This document shows, in pieces, positions 24,480-33,500 of a stretch of DNA of 64,000 nucleotides. Every line of letters begins with the position of its first letter. The first letter of the stretch is position 1. Under the pieces are notes generated by a model, which ran no database searches, was not told where the DNA came from, and worked only from the letters and a program-made list of their open reading frames with translations. The translations under genes were made by a program, and so were the position numbers. Source of the stretch: Rallus limicola (Eukaryota; Chordata; Aves; Gruiformes; Rallidae); assembly GCA_022605955.1 (NCBI GenBank), contig JAKCOZ010000008.1, forward strand, positions 5,954,001 through 6,018,000. Direction: 5' to 3'.

Positions 24480-26348
24480 ATGCTGTGGTATTTATTCACA
24501 TGGCTGTGGTCACTGCTGTGGCAGCAAAACTACCGTATGCTGTATGCAATCCTGACAGGATTTTCTACCATGTCGAAGCTGCGTCTCCTGTTCTTGTATA
24601 TTATGATAACAGTCTATGATTCAGTAATATCGAGGATCGTGAACTTTTTCTGGTACTTATATGAGATCTTGCTGCCCTGTCCATTCCTTGGACAGGGAGG
24701 GTTTAAAAACGGCAGCTGGTATGGTGGGAGTACTGCTTTCTTTTCCTTCGGGCTAAATACAACAACTCTGCTAGCAGTTTTTAAAAACTTCCAATATCCC
24801 TGGGATATTCAAACTAGCATTTTGTTGTTTTTAGCTTTGGTGCAGATGGTTCAGTTGTTGTCAAATATTAAGCAGGGGTTTATGAATACCACTCAAGAGT
24901 TTTCTGCGAGGCCAGATAAACATGAGTGGCAGGGCATGTGGCAGAGCATGGGCAGGTACCTAGGTACTTTCTCACTTCCAATGGCTTGGAGTTTCACTCC
25001 TGAGCAGTTACAGGACCCTGGTAAAGTTACTGCATATCTGAAAAGGAATTGCTGTAAGTTTACCAGAGAAGCACACCTTACTGCACTGTGCTGGGCCCTG
25101 GCCACTATTTACAAAACACTGCTTGATAACAGGCAGTACTGTCAGCACTGTCAGAGGGAAAGGAATGAAAACAAACCAGCAAAGACTGCAGCTGCTGCAA
25201 CCCCTATGACTGGCACTGCAGCTACTGTAACTTCTGTGACTAGTACTGTGGCTACTGCCACTAGTCCAACCAATGCTGCAGCTACTGCCACCCCTACAGC
25301 AGATACTGCTGATAAAACAAAAAACCAACCCCCGCCAGTGTCTGTTGCTCCCGTACAAAAGAGGAAACACACAAAGAAATCAGTTCGTGTAGTGAAGGAT
25401 GATGATGATGAAGCAGGGCCATCTGGAGCATGTCAGGATGGAGCAGGGCCATCTCAGGCATCTCAGGATGGAGCAGGGCCAGAGATTGTCACACGATCCC
25501 TGACCCTGAGTGAGCTGCGTGAGGTTCGAAAAGATTTCAGCCGCCGCCCAGGTGAGCACATCATCACCTGGTTGCTCCGATGCTGGGATCTAGGGGCCAG
25601 TAGTCTGGAATTAGATGGCAGGGAGGCCAAGCAGTTGGGATCCCTAGCTAGAGAAGGAGGCATTGACAAGGAAATTGGGAAAAAGCCAGAAATCCTCAGC
25701 CTCTGGAGGCGACTACTGTCAAGTGTGGAGGAAAGGTATCCCATAAAGGAATATATTACATGTCACTCACCCAAGTGTAACAGCATAGAGGCAGTTATCC
25801 AGTACCTGAGAGAATTAGCTGTACGGGAGATCATTTATTATGATCTGGACAATACACAGAATCCCTCTGATCCTGATGAAGTTATATGCACCCCAGATAT
25901 GTGGCGTAAGGTTGTACGAAGTGCACCAGCAGGGCACACCAATTCACTAGCATCAATAGACTGGGAGGATGCATATCCACCAACTGTAGAACAAGTGTCC
26001 TGGCGACTCCGGAAATATGAGGACAATGTTTCCCACTCTATGATCGCAGCGGTAGAGAAACTGGTCAAACGATTTGACCAACATTGGGGCAATGTTGCAG
26101 CTACTAGGAGAAAGCGTCCATCATCCCAGAAGGGAGGATACAGAAGGTACACACCACGAGACACGGTGCGAGGGCAGCTGTGGTCTTACCTGCGTGACCA
26201 TGGTGAGGACATGAGGAAGTGGCATATGCAGCCCACCTCAGCCCTCCAGGCACGAGTAGATGAGCTTCGAGGTAAAAGAATCGCACAACGCAATGTTGTC
26301 AGGAAGAAGGCTGCACCAGTGAGCAGCCAATACGATCAGCAACAATAG
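24480..26348 (+). CDS. gag: Gag polyprotein of the ERVL-like provirus
   Basis: Structural polyprotein of 622 residues that should build the particle. The frame is open from TTG at 24456, but the first ATG is at 24480, with A at -3, and is the likely start. Visible layout: a strongly hydrophobic, Trp/Tyr-rich amino end (segments near residues 1-14, 33-46, 53-70 and 110-127); a CxxC pair near residue 220; a Thr/Ala-rich linker (about 237-281); basic KRKHTKK, then DDDDE (about 307-311); 10-residue repeats containing DGAGPS (about 312-333); a capsid-like helical part (about 338-540) including GEHIITWLLRCWDLG; and a basic, Gln-ended tail. No CCHC zinc knuckle is visible, so RNA binding may rest on the basic tail. 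It ends at UAG in the same frame as pol. The assignment as gag rests on position and capsid-like segment; the membrane-like amino end is unusual and may be a membrane-targeting matrix. Confidence 0.9.
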   Translation: MLWYLFTWLWSLLWQQNYRMLYAILTGFSTMSKLRLLFLYIMITVYDSVISRIVNFFWYLYEILLPCPFLGQGGFKNGSWYGGSTAFFSFGLNTTTLLAVFKNFQYPWDIQTSILLFLALVQMVQLLSNIKQGFMNTTQEFSARPDKHEWQGMWQSMGRYLGTFSLPMAWSFTPEQLQDPGKVTAYLKRNCCKFTREAHLTALCWALATIYKTLLDNRQYCQHCQRERNENKPAKTAAAATPMTGTAATVTSVTSTVATATSPTNAAATATPTADTADKTKNQPPPVSVAPVQKRKHTKKSVRVVKDDDDEAGPSGACQDGAGPSQASQDGAGPEIVTRSLTLSELREVRKDFSRRPGEHIITWLLRCWDLGASSLELDGREAKQLGSLAREGGIDKEIGKKPEILSLWRRLLSSVEERYPIKEYITCHSPKCNSIEAVIQYLRELAVREIIYYDLDNTQNPSDPDEVICTPDMWRKVVRSAPAGHTNSLASIDWEDAYPPTVEQVSWRLRKYEDNVSHSMIAAVEKLVKRFDQHWGNVAATRRKRPSSQKGGYRRYTPRDTVRGQLWSYLRDHGEDMRKWHMQPTSALQARVDELRGKRIAQRNVVRKKAAPVSSQYDQQQ

Positions 26349-26423
26349 AGGGGCCCTGCCTCCAGCCAGGTGGAGGAGAGGGATAACCGTGTTTATTGGA
26401 CTGTGTGGATCAGATGGCCTGGC
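26346..26423 (+). promoter_or_regulatory. gag/pol stop codon with possible readthrough structure
   Basis: A single UAG (26346-26348) separates gag from pol without a change of frame. Ten nucleotides later CCTCCA (26359-26364) and TGGAGG (26371-26376) form a perfect 6-bp stem with the loop GCCAGG; two further pairs are possible with one bulged base. CCTGGC at 26418-26423 is the exact complement of the loop, so a pseudoknot is conceivable, though its connecting loop of 41 nt is long. Gammaretroviruses make Gag-Pol by reading through a UAG with a downstream pseudoknot; the same use here is inference. The nucleotide after the UAG is A, unlike the usual G. Confidence 0.5.
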
Positions 26424-29400
26424 ATGTCAGACCCACAAGAGTACAAGGCTCTGGTGGATACTGGTGCCCAGTGTACGATAATGCCATCGAATCATGTAGG
26501 GACAGAACCTGTCAGCATTTCTGGAGTGACAGGTGGATCCCAACAATTGACTGTGTTAGAGGCTGAAGTGAGCTTAACTGGGAAGGACTGGGAGAAACAC
26601 CCAATTGTGACTGGCCCAGAAGCTCCATGCATTTTAGGTATAGATTACCTCCGTAGAGGTTATTTTAAGGACCCAAAAGGGTACCGGTGGGCTTTTGGAA
26701 TAGCTGCTTTGGAGACAGAAGGCACTGAGCAATTGCGTGCCTTGCCTGGACTCTCTGATGATCCTTCTGTTGTGGGGTTATTGAAGGTTGAAGAACAGCA
26801 GGTGCCAATTGCTACAACGACGGTGCACAGGAGACAATACCGTACTAACAGGGATTCCCTGATCCCCATCCATAAGCTGATTCGTCAACTAGAGAATCAA
26901 GGGGTGATCAGCCGAACCCGCTCACCCTTTAACAGTCCCATATGGCCAGTGCGGAAGTCTGATGGAGAGTGGAGGCTGACAGTGGATTATCGTGGCCTAA
27001 ACGAAGTTACTCCAGGTATGAGTGCTGCTGTACCAGACATGCTGGAACTGCAGTATGAATTGGAGTCAAAGGCAGCCAAGTGGTATGCCACAATTGACAT
27101 TGCAAATGCTTTCTTCTCAATACCACTGGCGCCAGAGTGCAGGCCACAATTTGCTTTCACTTGGAGGGGCATCCAATACACGTGGAATCGTCTGCCCCAG
27201 GGGTGGAAACACAGCCCCACCATTTGCCATGGACTAATCCAGACCACACTGGAAAAGGGTGAAGCCCCAGAGCACCTGCAGTATATTGATGACATCATTG
27301 TATGGGGCAATACAGCAGAGGAAGTATTTGAGAAAGGAAAAAGGATAATTCAAATCCTTTTGGAAGCTGGTTTTGCTATAAAGCAAAGTAAAGTCAAGGG
27401 GCCTACCCGAGAAATCCAGTTTTTAGGAATAAAATGGCAGGATGGGCGTCGTCAGATCCCAATGGACATTATCAATAAAATAGCAGCTATGTCTCCACCA
27501 AGCAACAAAAAGGAAACACAAGCTTTCTTAGGTGTTATAGGTTTTTGGCGAATGCATGTCCCAAACTACAGTCTCATTGTGAGCCCACTCTACCACGTAA
27601 CTCGGAAGAAGAATGATTTTCAATGGGGCCCTGAGCAGCAGCAAGCCTTTGAACAGATCAAACGCGAGATAGTCCACGCAGTAGCCCTTGGGCCTGTCCG
27701 GACAGGGACAGATGTTAAAAATGTGCTTTACACTGCAGCCGGGGAGAATGGCCCTACCTGGAGTCTCTGGCAGAAAGCACAAGGGGAGACTAGAGGTCGA
27801 CCACTGGGGTTTTGGAGTCGGGCCTACAAAGGATCTGAGGCCAATTATACTCCAACAGAAAAGGAAATACTGGCCGCCTATGAAGGGGTTCGAGCCGCTT
27901 CAGAAGTGATTGGAACTGAAGCTCAACTCCTCCTGGCACCCCGACTGCCGGTGCTGGGCTGGATGTTCAAAGGGAAGGTCCCTTCTACACACCATGCCAC
28001 TGATGCTACGTGGAGCAAGTGGGTTGCACTAATTACTCAGCGGGCTCGAATAGGAAACCCTAATCGCCCAGGAATCGTGGAAGTGATCACAGACTGGCCA
28101 GAAGGCAAAGATTTTGGGATGTCACCAGAGGACGAGGAGGTGACACGTGCTGAAGAAGCCCCACCTTACAACAAACTGCCAGAGAATGAGAAGCGATATG
28201 CCCTGTTCACCGATGGCTCCTGTCGCCTTGTGGGAAGGCAGCGAAGATGGAAAGCTGCTGTATGGAGTCCTACCAGACAAGTAGCAGAAGCCACTGAAGG
28301 AAAAGGTGAATCAAGCCAATTTGCTGAGGTGAAGGCCATCCAGTTGGCCTTGGACATTGCTGAGAGAGAAAAGTGGCCAATGCTCTATCTTTATACTGAC
28401 TCATGGATGGTAGCTAATGCCCTGTGGGGTTGGTTGCAACAGTGGAAAAAGAACAACTGGCAGCGTAGAGGCAAACCCATATGGGCTGCTGACTTATGGC
28501 AAGACATTGCTACCCGATTAGAGAGGCTTGTTGTAAAGGTACGTCATGTTGATGCCCATGTACCTAAGAGTCGAGCCATGGAGGAACATCAAAACAACCA
28601 TCAGGTAGATAAGGCTGCTAGGATTGAAGTGGCTCAGGTAGATCTAGACTGGCAACATAAAGGTGAATTATTCATAGCTCGATGGGCTCATGATTCCTCA
28701 GGTCATCAAGGGAGAGATGCAACATATAGATGGGCTCGAGATCGAGGGGTGGACTTAACCATGGATGCTATTGCACAAGTTATCCATGAATGTGAGACGT
28801 GTGCCGCAATTAAGCAGGCGAAGCGGTTGAAGCCGCTTTGGTATGGGGGACGGTGGATGAAATATAAATATGGGGAGGCCTGGCAGATTGATTACATCAC
28901 CCTCCCACAAACCCGCCATGGCAAACGCTATGTGCTTACAATGGTGGAGGCTACCACTGGCTGGCTAGAAACATATCCTGTACCCCATGCTACTGCCCGG
29001 AATACAATCCTGGGTCTTGAAAGGCAAGTCCTATGGCGACATGGCACCCCAGAAAGAATCGAGTCAGACAACGGGACTCATTTCCGAAATGCTCTCATAG
29101 ACACCTGGGCCAAAGAGCATGGCATTGAATGGGTGTACCACATTCCTTATCATGCACCAGCCTCTGGGAAAATTGAACGATATAATGGACTCTTAAAGAC
29201 CACCCTGAAAGCAATGGGTGGTGGAACATTCAAACATTGGGATACAAATTTGGCAAAAGCCACGTGGTTAGTTAACTCTAGGGGTTCTACCAATCGGGCT
29301 GGCCCTGCCCAGTCAAAATTTCCATGTACTGTAGAAGGAGACAGAGTCCCAGTGGTGCACATGAAAAGTATATTAGGGAAGACAGTTTGGGTCATCCCTG

Positions 29401-29543
29401 CTTCAGGTAAAGGTAAACCTATGTCGGGAATTGTTTTTGCTCAAGGACCTGGTTCTACTTGGTGGGTAATGCAGAAGGATGGAGAAACTCGATGTGTACC
29501 TCAAAGGGATTTGATTTTAGGTGAGAATAGCCAATGTAATTAA
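26349..29543 (+). CDS. pol: Pol polyprotein: protease, reverse transcriptase, RNase H, integrase
   Basis: 1064 residues counted from the codon after the gag UAG. The first ATG in frame is well inside the frame, so expression is presumably as Gag-Pol by readthrough. Domains in order: aspartic protease (DTGAQ at residue 37, ILGIDYL at 95); reverse transcriptase with LTVDYRGLNEV and the catalytic YIDDI at 312-316; RNase H with a full acidic set, D622 (TDGS), E660, D684 (YTDSW) and D735; integrase with the zinc-binding H781, H786, C815, C818 and catalytic D848, D907, E943, giving DD(35)E spacing; then a short DNA-binding tail with WWVMQKDG. No dUTPase segment follows integrase. All catalytic residues are present and the frame has no breaks, so the enzyme is likely functional. 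Similarity is to avian ERVL Pol; the YIDD form also suits class III elements. Confidence 0.96.
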   Translation, partial: RGPASSQVEERDNRVYWTVWIRWPGMSDPQEYKALVDTGAQCTIMPSNHVGTEPVSISGVTGGSQQLTVLEAEVSLTGKDWEKHPIVTGPEAPCILGIDYLRRGYFKDPKGYRWAFGIAALETEGTEQLRALPGLSDDPSVVGLLKVEEQQVPIATTTVHRRQYRTNRDSLIPIHKLIRQLENQGVISRTRSPFNSPIWPVRKSDGEWRLTVDYRGLNEVTPGMSAAVPDMLELQYELESKAAKWYATIDIANAFFSIPLAPECRPQFAFTWRGIQYTWNRLPQGWKHSPTICHGLIQTTLEKGEAPEHLQYIDDIIVWGNTAEEVFEKGKRIIQILLEAGFAIKQSKVKGPTREIQFLGIKWQDGRRQIPMDIINKIAAMSPPSNKKETQAFLGVIGFWRMHVPNYSLIVSPLYHVTRKKNDFQWGPEQQQAFEQIKREIVHAVALGPVRTGTDVKNVLYTAAGENGPTWSLWQKAQGETRGRPLGFWSRAYKGSEANYTPTEKEILAAYEGVRAASEVIGTEAQLLLAPRLPVLGWMFKGKVPSTHHATDATWSKWVALITQRARIGNPNRPGIVEVITDWPEGKDFGMSPEDEEVTRAEEAPPYNKLPENEKRYALFTDGSCRLVGRQRRWKAAVWSPTRQVAEATEGKGESSQFAEVKAIQLALDIAEREKWPMLYLYTDSWMVANALWGWLQQWKKNNWQRRGKPIWAADLWQDIATRLERLVVKVRHVDAHVPKSRAMEEHQNNHQVDKAARIEVAQVDLDWQHKGELFIARWAHDSSGHQGRDATYRWARDRGVDLTMDAIAQVIHECETCAAIKQAKRLKPLWYGGRWMKYKYGEAWQIDYITLPQTRHGKRYVLTMVEATTGWLETYPVPHATARNTILGLERQVLWRHGTPERIESDNGTHFRNALIDTWAKEHGIEWVYHIPYHAPASGKIERYNGLLKTTLKAMGGGTFKHWDTNLAKATWLVNSRGSTNRAGPAQSKFPCTVEGDRVPVVHMKSILGKTVWVIPASGKGKPMSGIVFAQGPGSTWWVMQKDGETRCVPQRDLILGENSQCN

Positions 29544-29992
29544 TAAGGTAGAAATTGTATTATAATAAGTGCTAAATAACCCATTACAGTATATACATTA
29601 TTACTTTAATTTCTGTATATATAATTGTTGTTGTGTGTTGTACCAATGGAGTTACAGCCGGAAACATACACGTCAATGAAGGAAGACTGCCACGATGATG
29701 GGATCAAGACCTACCATCACAAGAACTTTTTCCTCTTCCCCTTTGAAAATGAACACTTTTGATTCACAGACCATGACCATGGACCATGTCAGATGCAGTG
29801 GTCGAGAGCCCGAGATGCAGTATGCAACGATCCAATGGTGCATACTGACACCATGAGAGACTGTTACAACGAATGAAGCCTGAAAGTCATGGACTAAATC
29901 ATTTACTCAACATGTCTGAAACATTGGTTGTACCCAAAAGAAATGGTTGGATCTGGTCATGACGTAAATGGTATGGAATAAGGGGTGGATAA
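29544..29992 (+). other. 3' non-coding region and polypurine tract of the provirus
   Basis: About 450 bp between the pol stop and the 3' LTR hold no reading frame of note and nothing resembling env. The last bases before the LTR, GAATAAGGGGTGGATAA (29976-29992), contain the purine run expected to prime plus-strand DNA synthesis. Confidence 0.8.
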
Positions 29993-30583
29993 TGTCCTGG
30001 TTTCAGTCAGGATAGAGTTAATTTCATTTGTAGCAGCGGATGGAATGCTGTGTTTGGGAGTTAAAATGAAAACAGTGCTGATAACACCCTGATGTTTTTA
30101 GTTGCAGTCAGACAGTCAATGCCAGGACAGGTGACCCAGATGGGCCAAAGAGAGTATTCCATGCCAATTACGTCCTGCCCAGGATAAAGGGGGGCTGATG
30201 GGAGGAAGAAGGGGCGGCGGTTCCGGGACGCGAGCGGCCGGGACGCGAGGGTCTTGGGGGACGGTCGGGTTCCGGGACGGCTCTGGGTGGTACGGCCTGA
30301 GTTGTGTGGTTCGGTGAGAAACTGCATTGTGTATCAATATTTTCATATTCTTTTGCTCTATAGTCCTGTTAGCATTGTATATATTTTATTTTTCTGTTAT
30401 CTTAGTAAACTATCCTTATCCCAACCCACGGGCCTCTTAGTTTCTTGGTTTTGGAGTTATTTGCCCCTTCCTTTTCCCTTCCCTTGTTTCCCCCCTCCCC
30501 TTTTTCCCTTTTCTCTTGCTCTTTTACTTTAAGGAGCAGGCAGCTGCGTGGATCTCGGCCCAAGCCGGGGTGAAACCACGACA
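29993..30583 (+). repeat. 3' LTR (591 bp)
   Basis: Same length and, as far as I can read, the same sequence as the 5' LTR at offset 6225, including the CpG-dense block and AGTAAA at 30404-30409, where the provirus transcript would be polyadenylated. Confidence 0.95.
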
Positions 30584-30588
30584 ATGAT
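30584..30588. repeat. Target-site duplication, right copy
   Basis: ATGAT directly follows the terminal CA of the 3' LTR and matches 23763-23767. The empty site would therefore have read CAATTGAATGATCAAACC. Confidence 0.95.
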
Positions 30589-33500
30589 CAAACCCACCAA
30601 TGCTTTTATTTATCTATTCAGAGTTGGGTTTTTTTGGTGAACTGTCAGTTTCCAAACTCTCTCTAGGACTTCTGGCAGTCCCAGACATACTGTGTGGTGG
30701 TGCAGGCTTTTGGCAGGAAACTTGTTCATAAAGCGGGTTCCAGCTTCAGAGCAAATGCACAGAAGATGCTCCTGGAACCCATTTCTGCAGGAGAGTAACA
30801 GACATATTAGACTGCAAGTGTTTGTGTTGGGTTTCTTTAGAAACTCACTAATTCATGGTAAAATTTGTTTTTTACTTCCTAACACATGCTAGAACTGGAA
30901 ACCATTTCTTTCAGCTTCATTAAAATATGGAAATCTACCTATGACGGTTGGCGTGTAAACAGTCTGCCTAGAAAGACATGTGAGGAAGGAGCATGTGAGG
31001 AGTTAACACACTTAACAATCTTGGTGGTTGTCAGAATAATTAATGCTTCCAATAAACATGCTAATTAGTTGACACGGAGAAAAATCTTCCTGCGTACACA
31101 TTGGACTTTTTCATATTATCCTGAATGCAAACACCACCTTATCATATCCTTACTTTTGAACGCTACCTCTACATCATTTCCTGGGTTTAGACACTTGTTA
31201 TTGACTATACAAAGAGCAGCAAAAAGACTTAATAAAATCTGACAGCAGGCAGCTTTTCCTGCCTGGAAAGATTAAGTGCTTAGCACTTTGCATTTCAATT
31301 ACCTAAAACTAATGGAAAAAATATTTTACATTTTAGCCACTTATTTGGCAAATTGCTTGCAGGAAAAAATATTTCTGATCTAGAATTACGTTATTCTTTT
31401 AGAAGTGGTTGGAAAGTGGATTAATCTATTGGCTGCAATATAGAACACTGCTTTTTTAATTAAGCAGATATTATGCAAATTTTAATCAATACTATTGTGT
31501 GTCTTCTCTTTGCTAATGTAGGCACTGCCAGAATTTTAGCTCTTGATCTAAGAGTATATTTTAGAACTGCTTATATAAATTGTTTCCTATAAGTCATGAC
31601 TATTTTAATCTTCATAAATTAGCTAAAATAGTTTCTTGTCCTTACCAAGGCCCATAAATGAATGTAATCAGTAGAGATTTTTCTATTTGAATGGTCATTG
31701 TATGGAATAAAACACCAACTTGAATTCCAGTTCTTCATTTGTTCTGTTTGAACTCAAAGTTTTTCATGCACAAGGATGGTTATTTAAAGCAGCTCATACA
31801 AATGACTTGAATCAAACTGTTTACTGAATACTCTCTCCATAAATTTTAATTATATCCTTCTTTTTCAGTATTGCATATTTCAGTTTGAACAAGTGCAACA
31901 AACCTCTTGGCTTCTGGATAAAGGACTTGCCAATTTCAATATTTGAAGTTTTCTCTTGCAGAGCAATCATGTATTTCCCTACAGGTACATTATAGTTTAA
32001 ATATTGTTAGTAAGAGTAAAAATATCATTTTTGATCATGAAATGAATGATGCAGAACATAGCTTGAAATTATGTATAGTTTAATTTTCAAGGGAGAGGCC
32101 TTGATGCATCTGAGTTACTTAGTCAAATGTTCCCACTGTAGCTGATGATGGTATCACTTGAGTGATATTGCCCTTTTAACCTGGACAGTTGCCAGTGTTA
32201 CTCTCATTTACTCTCACCCATTGGGAGAAGAATTGATAATATATGTCAGTTATTCCTTTGGAGTTTATAGAGACAGGTTATACAAAAATTCTGTATCTCC
32301 AAATGCAGTGGAAATGGACTTTGCAGCAAGTCCTGCCCCACATTTGCTGCTGCCTCTTTCTTTGCTTTTGGCATGCTCTTCCTGCAGAGGCCAGGTTATG
32401 TCGCAGGAGCTGAGGAAAGGCTGTGATTTTTGGGAGCCCAACAGACAATTACCTAAACAACAGCCAAACAGAGATGTTGGGGTTTAAACTGATTTTTCTC
32501 AGTAAGAAAAAAAAATTTTTAAGAAATAGAAATTTGAGAGAATGTCATTTTGGAAACATTTCTGCATGGGGAAGAAACCCTCCTTTGCATGAAAAATGAT
32601 TGAGACAATCAGCTGGTTTAATGTAGCTCTTACGTGGGTAGTTATAGAGCTTACTGAGGATGTGAGAAAAGACTCTAAATTTCCTTGGTTTCCTGGTGAG
32701 AGTACTGCCTTCAGCTTGCCCTTGTAGATCTCTTTTGAGTCTGCAACCATGGAGATGTTTTGAGGGTCTCCCCACATCATTGCTCATAGCTGTTGCCCCT
32801 AACTCAGGCAGTACAACAGCACAAACCTGTTTGGTTTGCCTCCTTGTTTCCAAGTGCAAGGCAGTAGCCAGCAATTCATACATTTAAACAAAAGAGACTT
32901 TCTTTAGAAATTCTGGCTAGCTTTATTTTAATTTTTTTTCCTAGAAAAACTACAAATTTATTTTTGTAGCTAAGCCTAATAAAATGATGACAGAAGGTAA
33001 AATAAGGCAAGACCTCCCCTCCATGGAGCCAGCGTTCTATTAAACCTTCTTGAATCAGAGTTCTCAAATTAATGATAGGCAGTTTAAATAATGTCTGATA
33101 TTTCCACATTATTTAATGGAATTTAATGGCTTCATATGTAAACAGTGATAAATGTAAATTTTATAAATTACCTCACTTGGATCCAAGCAGTAGCCTGACA
33201 AGGCACAGCGACTTGTGGATAGCTCTGCATCTGGGACATGGGTGATATAGCATCCAGTCACCAACTCGCTGAACTATCAGGTTATCTGCTACTATATATA
33301 TTTGAGGAATTTTCAGCTAGGGAGCATGTAATCTGATGATCATGATTCTTGGAAAAAAACTAAATAGCATAGGACCCAGTGAGAGATCCATCCCAGAGAG
33401 CATTTCCTTGTGCTGCAGTTGGATACAGGTTTTAAGCAATTAATGACTAAGTAGACTTCCACTGGACCAAGGAGTCAGTCCATGTGTTGTAGCACTGGCT

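Larger units (their letters stand above)
23768..30583 (+). mobile_element. Complete, recent ERVL-like endogenous retrovirus
   Basis: A 6816-bp provirus in the order LTR, primer-binding site, leader, gag, pol, 3' non-coding, polypurine tract, LTR. It starts TGTC and ends GACA and is flanked by ATGAT on both sides. The LTRs occupy the same 591-bp length at a constant offset of 6225 and I found no difference between them by eye. Gag and pol frames are uninterrupted apart from the single UAG between them. The Pol sequence and LTR type match the abundant avian ERVL (class III) group. There is no env frame, so it should move only within cells unless helped by another virus. The combination points to an insertion so recent that it may still be polymorphic in the species. 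Confidence 0.96.

Noticed and set aside
25008..26286. Minus-strand frames of up to 120 codons under gag
   Set aside because: Mirror images of the biased gag coding sequence (Thr/Ala and acidic repeats); no start context or domain.
26370..26372. GTG at 26370 as the start of pol
   Set aside because: GTG is not a usual start in vertebrate cells; pol is open from directly after the gag UAG in the same frame, so readthrough is more likely.
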